NCBI RefSeq assembly: GCF_900111865.1
Contig: NZ_FOJS01000001.1
Coordinates: 310,001 to 374,000, forward strand
DNA length: 64,000 nt
Reading direction: 5' to 3'
From: Parageobacillus thermantarcticus
GTDB taxonomy: Bacteria; Bacillota; Bacilli; Bacillales; Anoxybacillaceae
A program made the position numbers and the translations under genes. Below the pieces are notes generated by a model. The model made no database searches. It saw nothing but the letters and a program-made list of their open reading frames with translations, and was not told the DNA's origin. This document shows, in pieces, positions 59,108-64,000 of this stretch; within the stretch, counting starts at the first letter, position 1; the number at the start of each line of letters is the position of its first letter.

Positions 59108-60694
59108 ATGGGAATTGCAAAAATGACAAATAAACTTTCTTTATTATTACAAAAACCAAACGTATTTCACAATTTATCGGTAGCTCAACTCGTGGAAAAA
59201 ATATTGCAACGGAACGAAGGAAAATTAACCGCAACCGGCGCGGTCGCAGTAACGACAGGAAAATATACGGGCCGCTCCCCGAAAGATAAATACATTGTCG
59301 AAGAAGCGGCGACGCAAGCCAAAATCGATTGGGGAACGACAAATCAGCCGATTTCTGAAGAAGTTTTCGAAAACTTATACAATAAAGTACTTGATTATTT
59401 AATGAAAAAAGATGAAATATTTGTTTTTAAAGGATTTGCCGGTGCTGATCCAAAATACCGCCTACCTATCCAAGTCATTAATGAATTTGCATGGCACAAC
59501 TTATTTGCTCATCAATTATTTATCCGTCCGACAGCAGAGGAACTAAAAACGCACGAAGCGGAATTTACCGTTATTTGCGCGCCAAACTTTAAGGCAGACC
59601 CTGCTGTTGATGGAACGAGATCGGAAACGTTTATCATTATTTCTTTCGAACGGCGGGTTGTGCTCATTGGCGGAACAGAATATGCCGGAGAAATGAAAAA
59701 GTCGATTTTCACTGTGATGAACTACCTGCTTCCAGAACAAGGAATTTTATCGATGCATTGTTCGGCAAACGTCGGTAAAGAAGGGGATGTCGCATTATTC
59801 TTTGGCCTATCCGGCACAGGAAAAACGACGCTTTCTGCGGATCCAAACCGCCGTCTCATTGGCGATGACGAGCACGGCTGGTCAAACCGTGGCATCTTTA
59901 ATATCGAAGGCGGATGCTATGCGAAATGCATCAACTTATCGCGGGAAAAAGAGCCGCAAATTTTTGATGCAATCGGATTCGGCGCAGTGCTGGAAAACGT
60001 CGTGATCGATGAACAGACGAGACTGCCAAATTATGATGACGCTACGTTAACGGAAAATACGCGCGCCGCTTATCCAATTCAAGCGATTAATAATATCGTT
60101 GATCCTAGCATCGCTGGTCATCCGTCGACGATTATTTTCTTAACGGCAGATGCGTTCGGAGTATTGCCGCCGATTAGCAAGCTGACGCGCGAACAAGCGA
60201 TGTACCATTTCTTAAGCGGCTATACAAGCAAGCTTGCAGGCACAGAACGCGGCGTCACTTCCCCGCAAGCGACATTTTCTACTTGCTTTGGCGCTCCGTT
60301 TTTACCGCTTCCGGCTGTGCGATACGCGGAAATGCTCGGTAGAAAAATTGCTGAACATAACGTGCGAGTGTTTCTCGTTAACACAGGATGGACAGGTGGA
60401 GAGTACGGAGTCGGCAGCCGCATGAAGCTTGCCTACACCCGTGCGATGGTGCAAGCAGCTGTCGAAGGAGAACTTGACAATGTTGAAACGGTGAAAGATC
60501 CGATTTTCGGTTTAGAAATTCCGATTCATATTCCTGGCGTGCCAGACGAAGTGCTGCAGCCACAAAATACGTGGGCCGATAAACAAGCGTACGCACAAAA
60601 GGCAAAAGAGCTTGCCGCAAAATTCCGGGAAAACTTCCAAAAATTTAAACATATCGCTCCGGAAATCGAAGCGCTTGGAGGCCCAATCGCATAA
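59108..60694 (+). CDS. pckA: Phosphoenolpyruvate carboxykinase (ATP)
   Basis: 528-residue enzyme converting oxaloacetate and ATP to PEP and CO2, the entry to gluconeogenesis. The kinase-1a P-loop is [15 protein letters not shown] (about residues 238-252), followed by the metal-binding DDEHGWSN, with [12 protein letters not shown] near the N-terminus. The start is the ATG at 59108, about 8 bases after AGGCAGG; a TTG at 59102 is possible. It is divergent from metK, as in B. subtilis. Together with acsA it serves growth on acetate and other non-sugar carbon. Confidence 0.97.
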   Translation: MGIAKMTNKLSLLLQKPNVFHNLSVAQLVEKILQRNEGKLTATGAVAVTTGKYTGRSPKDKYIVEEAATQAKIDWGTTNQPISEEVFENLYNKVLDYLMKKDEIFVFKGFAGADPKYRLPIQVINEFAWHNLFAHQLFIRPTAEELKTHEAEFTVICAPNFKADPAVDGTRSETFIIISFERRVVLIGGTEYAGEMKKSIFTVMNYLLPEQGILSMHCSANVGKEGDVALFFGLSGTGKTTLSADPNRRLIGDDEHGWSNRGIFNIEGGCYAKCINLSREKEPQIFDAIGFGAVLENVVIDEQTRLPNYDDATLTENTRAAYPIQAINNIVDPSIAGHPSTIIFLTADAFGVLPPISKLTREQAMYHFLSGYTSKLAGTERGVTSPQATFSTCFGAPFLPLPAVRYAEMLGRKIAEHNVRVFLVNTGWTGGEYGVGSRMKLAYTRAMVQAAVEGELDNVETVKDPIFGLEIPIHIPGVPDEVLQPQNTWADKQAYAQKAKELAAKFRENFQKFKHIAPEIEALGGPIA

Positions 60695-60700
60695 CATTTT

Positions 60701-60727
60701 AAGGAGGGAATCGTTCCCTCCTTTTTT
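60701..60727 (+). terminator. Terminator of pckA
   Basis: 10-bp perfect stem (60701-60710 with 60714-60723) and T-run. It overlaps the stop codon of the convergent ytmB. Confidence 0.92.
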
Positions 60728-60968
60728 AATTCGTCGAATGCAACGAAATAAGCTCGTATGTGACGATCGTCCGATTGTCGGCAAGCTCCAGCTTTTTCAC
60801 CACCGCTTGACCGCTCGCTTCGCTTTGTAACGTTCTTCTTACTTCAAGTGGAATATCGATCGGATAAATACGATATCCTTCCTTTTCTAAAATAAATAGA
60901 TTGTCTTTTACTCGCTTTTCCTTGCCTTTTGTCACAATGAGTGTTTGAAATTCCAGCGGCATGCCCAT
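60726..60968 (-). CDS. ytmB: YtmB, DUF2584 family protein
   Basis: 80 residues, the same length as B. subtilis YtmB, beginning MGMPLEFQTLIVTKGKEKRV. It is a small soluble alpha/beta protein with no membrane segment; function unknown. The start is the ATG at 60968, behind AAAGGGGTG. It lies 28 bases after ytmA in a two-gene unit and is convergent with pckA. Confidence 0.92.
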   Translation of the reverse strand: MGMPLEFQTLIVTKGKEKRVKDNLFILEKEGYRIYPIDIPLEVRRTLQSEASGQAVVKKLELADNRTIVTYELISLHSTN

Positions 60969-60996
60969 GAAACACACCCCTTTTCTTTTTATCGTA

Positions 60997-61785
60997 TCAT
61001 ACATCCGGTTGCTGTTTCATCCATTCCGTTAACCGTCGAACCGTTTCGCGATTATCTTTAGGAAGGAAATAATGAGTAAAGTTTGGAAAATACCATGCCG
61101 TCACTCGTTTATTTGCCTCTTTTAACCTTTTTTCAAGGCGGTACGCATGTTCAATCGAAACGTTTTGATCTTTTTCTCCATGGATGATCAGCACAGGCGC
61201 CTGAATTTTTTCGATTTCATACAATGGCGTTCTCCAGCGGTAGCGCTCCGGATATTTCGTCGGCGTTCCTCCGATCACCCGTTTCAACATTCGCCGCAAA
61301 TCTTCCCGCTCCCAATATGTCAAGGCAATATCCGAAACTCCGCCCCAGACGACGACAGAACAAACTGTTGGTTCCAAAATCGCCGTATGAAGCGCCATCG
61401 CTCCGCCTCTGGAAAAGCCAAATACGTGAATGCGTTTTGTGTTCACTTGTGGGTGCCGCTGTAAAAGCCGAAAACTTGCGATCGCGTCATAACGGTCTTC
61501 CCCTGCAAAATCTTCATTCCCTTCCCCTCCTTGATTTCCGCGATAAAACGGCGCCATCACAATAAATCCGTGCGAAGCAAACTGCGTAATGCGAGATAGT
61601 CGCACTTGCCCGACGTTTTTGATGCCACCGCGCAAGTATAAAAACCCATCGTATATTCCCGGCGCTTTCGGTTGGGCTAAAAAACCTTTAATTTTCAGCC
61701 CTTGGCATAAATATGTAACGAGAAATACATCCACATGCGGATTGGGGGAAGGGAATTTATATTGATCAACGACATATCCGTCCAT
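60997..61785 (-). CDS. ytmA: YtmA, S9-type alpha/beta hydrolase
   Basis: 262-residue serine hydrolase of the prolyl-oligopeptidase-like group, without a propeller domain. The nucleophile is in FGFSRGGAMA (about residue 124), the aspartate in HGEKDQNVS and the histidine in FTHYFLPKD. It could be a peptidase or esterase; the substrate is unknown. The start is the ATG at 61785 (MDGYVVDQYKF) behind GGAAAGGAAG; the longer frame runs into the divergent ytlA region. It is first of the ytmA-ytmB pair. Confidence 0.9.
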   Translation of the reverse strand: MDGYVVDQYKFPSPNPHVDVFLVTYLCQGLKIKGFLAQPKAPGIYDGFLYLRGGIKNVGQVRLSRITQFASHGFIVMAPFYRGNQGGEGNEDFAGEDRYDAIASFRLLQRHPQVNTKRIHVFGFSRGGAMALHTAILEPTVCSVVVWGGVSDIALTYWEREDLRRMLKRVIGGTPTKYPERYRWRTPLYEIEKIQAPVLIIHGEKDQNVSIEHAYRLEKRLKEANKRVTAWYFPNFTHYFLPKDNRETVRRLTEWMKQQPDV

Positions 61786-61884
61786 ACGTTTCTTCCTTTC
61801 CATTAGGCGTTCACACATTTTTGCCGCGTGCATACGATAAGGTGAAGTAAGTTTCATTTTACCCTTGCAAAGGAGGTTTCCTGC

Positions 61885-62883
61885 ATGAAAAAACTCGCGA
61901 TGATGCCGCTTTTTCTCTTCCTTCTTATTATCCCGCTTGCTGCCTGCAATCAACAGACAAAGGAGGAAATAAAGAAGGTGCGGGTCGCAGAAGTAACTCG
62001 TTCGATTTTCTATGCCCCACAATACGTTGCCCTAGCGAAAGGATTTTTTAAAGATGAAGGATTAAATGTTGAACTCACCACAACATGGGGTGGAGATAAA
62101 ACAATGACAACGCTTCTTTCCGGCGGCGCCGACATCGCCCTTGTCGGATCAGAAACATCGATTTATGTATACAGCCAAGGAACAAATAATCCGGTCATTA
62201 ATTTCGCGCAGCTGACACAAACGGACGGAACTTTTCTTATTTCCCGCAAGAAAATAGAAAACTTCACTTGGGACCAACTCAAAGGTAGCACGTTTCTTGG
62301 CCAGCGTAAAGGCGGCATGCCACAAATGGTCGGAGAATTCGTCCTCAAAAAACATGGCATCGATCCGCATAAAGATGTAAAGCTGATTCAAAACGTCGAT
62401 TTTGCCAACATCGCTAACGCATTTGCCAGCGGCACCGGTGATTTTGTCCAGCTATTTGAACCGACGGCAAGCATTTTTGAACAGGAAGGAAAAGGATATA
62501 TTATCGCATCGTTTGGAACGGAATCCGGTCACGTTCCGTATACAACGTTTATGGCAAAACAAAGTTTTATCCGAAACAACAAAGATACGATCGAAAAATT
62601 TACACGAGCGATCTATAAAGCGCAACAATGGGTCAAGTCGCACAGCGCGGCAGAAATAGCTAAAGTCATTCATCCTTACTTCAAAGACACCGATATTCTA
62701 ATCATGGAAAAAGCCGTCGATCGCTATAAAAGACAAGGAACGTATGCGACAAATCCAATCCTTGACAAAGAAGAGTGGAACAATTTGCAAAACATTATGA
62801 GCGAAGCGGGTGAATTGCCAAAACGAATCGATCATGAAACGCTTGTCGATCATTCGTTTGCGGAAAAAGCCATGTCCAAATAA
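61885..62883 (+). CDS. ytlA: ABC transporter substrate-binding lipoprotein (YtlA)
   Basis: 332 residues. A lipoprotein signal ends in the lipobox PLAAC (Cys 21). The mature part is an NMT1/SsuA/ThiY-type binding protein (VTRSIFYAPQYVALAKGFF, DEGLNVELTTTWGGDK). This family carries taurine/sulfonates, nitrate or thiamine-precursor pyrimidines, and the substrate cannot be chosen from sequence. AAAGGAGG precedes the ATG. It is first gene of ytlA-ytlC-ytlD, divergent from ytmA. I see no riboswitch in the 99-base gap upstream. Confidence 0.92.
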   Translation: MKKLAMMPLFLFLLIIPLAACNQQTKEEIKKVRVAEVTRSIFYAPQYVALAKGFFKDEGLNVELTTTWGGDKTMTTLLSGGADIALVGSETSIYVYSQGTNNPVINFAQLTQTDGTFLISRKKIENFTWDQLKGSTFLGQRKGGMPQMVGEFVLKKHGIDPHKDVKLIQNVDFANIANAFASGTGDFVQLFEPTASIFEQEGKGYIIASFGTESGHVPYTTFMAKQSFIRNNKDTIEKFTRAIYKAQQWVKSHSAAEIAKVIHPYFKDTDILIMEKAVDRYKRQGTYATNPILDKEEWNNLQNIMSEAGELPKRIDHETLVDHSFAEKAMSK

Positions 62884-62901
62884 CGAAAGCGGGTGAAAAT
62901 A

Positions 62902-63675
62902 ATGGGCTTTTTAGTCGTTGACCGCGTTTCCCACACATATTTTACAGAAAAAACAGCCGTTACCGCCTTGGAAAATATATCGTTTACGGTGGAGAAAGGG
63001 GAATTTGTCTCCTTTCTCGGCCCAAGTGGCTGCGGCAAAACAACGTTGCTTTCGATTATCGCCGCATTAATCAAGCCGACGAAAGGAACCGTTTTCGTCG
63101 AAGGAAAAACATTAGACTGCGCGCGGGCAAGCGCCGGATATATGCTGCAGCAAGACTATTTATTTCCTTGGAAAACGATTGAAGAAAACATTTTGCTTGG
63201 CTTAAAAATCATGGGAACATTGACGGAAACAACAAAAAAGCGGGCGCTTGATTTGCTTGACTATATCGGCTTAAAAGGAGTGGAAACGCATTATCCTAGT
63301 CAGCTCTCAGGCGGTATGCGCCAGCGCGCCGCACTCGTAAGGACGTTGGCGACAAACCCGAAAATGTTATTGCTCGATGAACCGTTTTCCGCACTCGACC
63401 ACCAAACGAAATTAAAGCTGGAAGAGTTAGTATGGCAAACGTTAAAAGATTATGAAAAAACAGCGCTGCTTGTCACGCATGATATTGGTGAAGCGATTGC
63501 GATGAGCGACCGTATTTTTCTATTTTCCACAAAACCGGGAAAAATCGTGCGCACCTTTATTGTTCCCGATGAATTGCGCCGTTTATCGCCGTTTGCGGCG
63601 CGGCAGCATCCGCAATTTTCCGCGCTATTCCAATCGATTTGGAAGGAGCTTGATCAGCTTGAAACAAACAAATGA
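62902..63675 (+). CDS. ytlC: ABC transporter ATP-binding protein (YtlC)
   Basis: 257-residue ABC ATPase of the nitrate/taurine/HMP class. Walker A is GPSGCGKTT (about residue 36), the Q-loop is YMLQQDYLFPW, the signature is LSGGMRQR, Walker B is MLLLDEPFSALD and the switch histidine is in LVTHDIGEA. The start is the ATG at 62902 behind GCGGGTG; a GTG at 62893 is possible. It follows ytlA by 18 bases and overlaps ytlD by 17 bases. Confidence 0.94.
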   Translation: MGFLVVDRVSHTYFTEKTAVTALENISFTVEKGEFVSFLGPSGCGKTTLLSIIAALIKPTKGTVFVEGKTLDCARASAGYMLQQDYLFPWKTIEENILLGLKIMGTLTETTKKRALDLLDYIGLKGVETHYPSQLSGGMRQRAALVRTLATNPKMLLLDEPFSALDHQTKLKLEELVWQTLKDYEKTALLVTHDIGEAIAMSDRIFLFSTKPGKIVRTFIVPDELRRLSPFAARQHPQFSALFQSIWKELDQLETNK

Positions 63676-64000
63676 ACAAATTCATTCCTTTCATCAGCAG
63701 TACATTGCGTCACGAAAAAAAGAAAAGCGGCTTATTCGCTTTTTTCAGCTCGCGATATTTGTTTCCTTTTTCTCACTATGGGAGGTGGCAAGCCGGCAGC
63801 ACTGGGTCGATCCGCTTTTGTTCAGCTCGCCGTCAGCGATTTGGGACTTATTTGTTCAAAAGCTGGCCGACAACTCCCTCGTTACCCATACGTTCATCAC
63901 TTTATTGGAAACCTTGTTAGGGTTTATTATCGGCACGGTCGCAGGGGCATGTTTCGGCGCCCTTCTTTGGTGGTTTCCACGTTTGGCGAAAACGCTTGAT
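63659..64000 (+). CDS. ytlD: ABC transporter permease (YtlD), cut by the window end
   Basis: First 114 codons of a binding-protein-dependent permease, open at the window edge. The TTG at 63659 has AAGGAG ten bases upstream, inside ytlC. The frame reads a basic cytoplasmic tail (QQYIASRKKEKRLIRFFQ), a first membrane helix (LAIFVSFFSLWEVAS), then WVDPLLFSSPSAIWDLFVQ and a second helix (LLETLLGFIIGTVAGACFGA), typical of SsuC/ThiX permeases. The ATG at 63672, overlapping the ytlC stop, opens a different, short frame that is not the gene. Confidence 0.9.
   Translation, partial: MKQTNEQIHSFHQQYIASRKKEKRLIRFFQLAIFVSFFSLWEVASRQHWVDPLLFSSPSAIWDLFVQKLADNSLVTHTFITLLETLLGFIIGTVAGACFGALLWWFPRLAKTLD

Noticed and set aside
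63672-63920. ATG overlapping the ytlC stop, opening an 82-codon frame
   Set aside because: The product has no permease features. The frame from the TTG at 63659 encodes a typical permease N-terminus with its own RBS.

Overview
The window is a continuous stretch of chromosome from a moderately thermophilic, endospore-forming member of the Bacillaceae, most likely the Geobacillus / Parageobacillus / Anoxybacillus group. Three things point there. The gene order follows the Bacillus subtilis 'yt' region (mbcS-sspA-thiI ... rpsD-tyrS-acsA-acuABC-ccpA-aroA-ytxJHG-murC ... leuS ... metK-pckA). The 419-residue tyrosyl-tRNA synthetase reads, from memory, very close to the Geobacillus stearothermophilus enzyme. 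Sporulation genes are present (sspA, cse60). I see no prophage, insertion sequence, CRISPR array, tRNA or rRNA. This is core chromosome with a few lineage-specific small genes.

Layout. 0.2-6.5 kb: acyl-CoA synthetase, the SASP gene sspA, the thiI/cysteine desulfurase pair (tRNA thiolation) and ezrA (FtsZ-ring regulator), all on the minus strand. 6.6-12.6 kb: hisJ, a free-methionine-sulfoxide reductase, the diguanylate cyclase dgcP, rpsD with a structured leader, and tyrS with a T-box leader. 12.7-20.5 kb: a class A penicillin-binding protein, then the acetate/acetyl-CoA module (acsA divergent from acuABC, with a CcpA site between them) next to ccpA. 20.8-31 kb: aroA, the ytxGHJ stress operon, murC, sftA, ytpRQP, a DUF84 nucleotide phosphatase and an M42 peptidase. 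31-41.5 kb: ytzB, a lactonase, trmB, ytzH/ytmP, type I pullulanase amyX, ytlQ, a cyclic phosphodiesterase, an MFS carrier and pepV. 41.6-50.4 kb: ytzE, an RsuA-type pseudouridine synthase, a Pro/Gly-rich coiled-coil protein, murJ, ytfP, cse60, a rhodanese, leuS with a T-box leader, and an ArsR-type regulator. 50.5-64 kb: small genes, the tRNA modification pair ytqAB, the terpene synthase operon ytpAB, ytoA, a frameshifted asnB, metK with a SAM riboswitch, pckA, ytmAB and the start of an ABC importer (ytlA-ytlC-ytlD) cut by the window end.

Common themes. Translation and tRNA quality are strongly represented: two aminoacyl-tRNA synthetases, ThiI, TrmB, YtqA/YtqB, a pseudouridine synthase and S4. 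Control is largely by RNA: two T-boxes, one S-box and an S4-type leader. Carbon flow around acetyl-CoA and PEP is covered by AcsA with the AcuA/AcuC acetylation switch, CcpA and PckA. Envelope growth and division are covered by EzrA, MurC, MurJ, a class A PBP and SftA.

The most notable observations are a single-base deletion that splits asnB, a perfect 24-bp palindrome over the -10 of the ArsR-family gene, ytzH lying antisense between ytmP and its only visible terminator, a perfect 15-bp inverted repeat across the sspA promoter and start codon, and several small genes or ORFs (25380-25499, 42881-43114, 50539-50703, and a decayed one at 22235-22407). I did not find a convincing new multi-gene system. 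Bases 1-184 hold no gene I can support.
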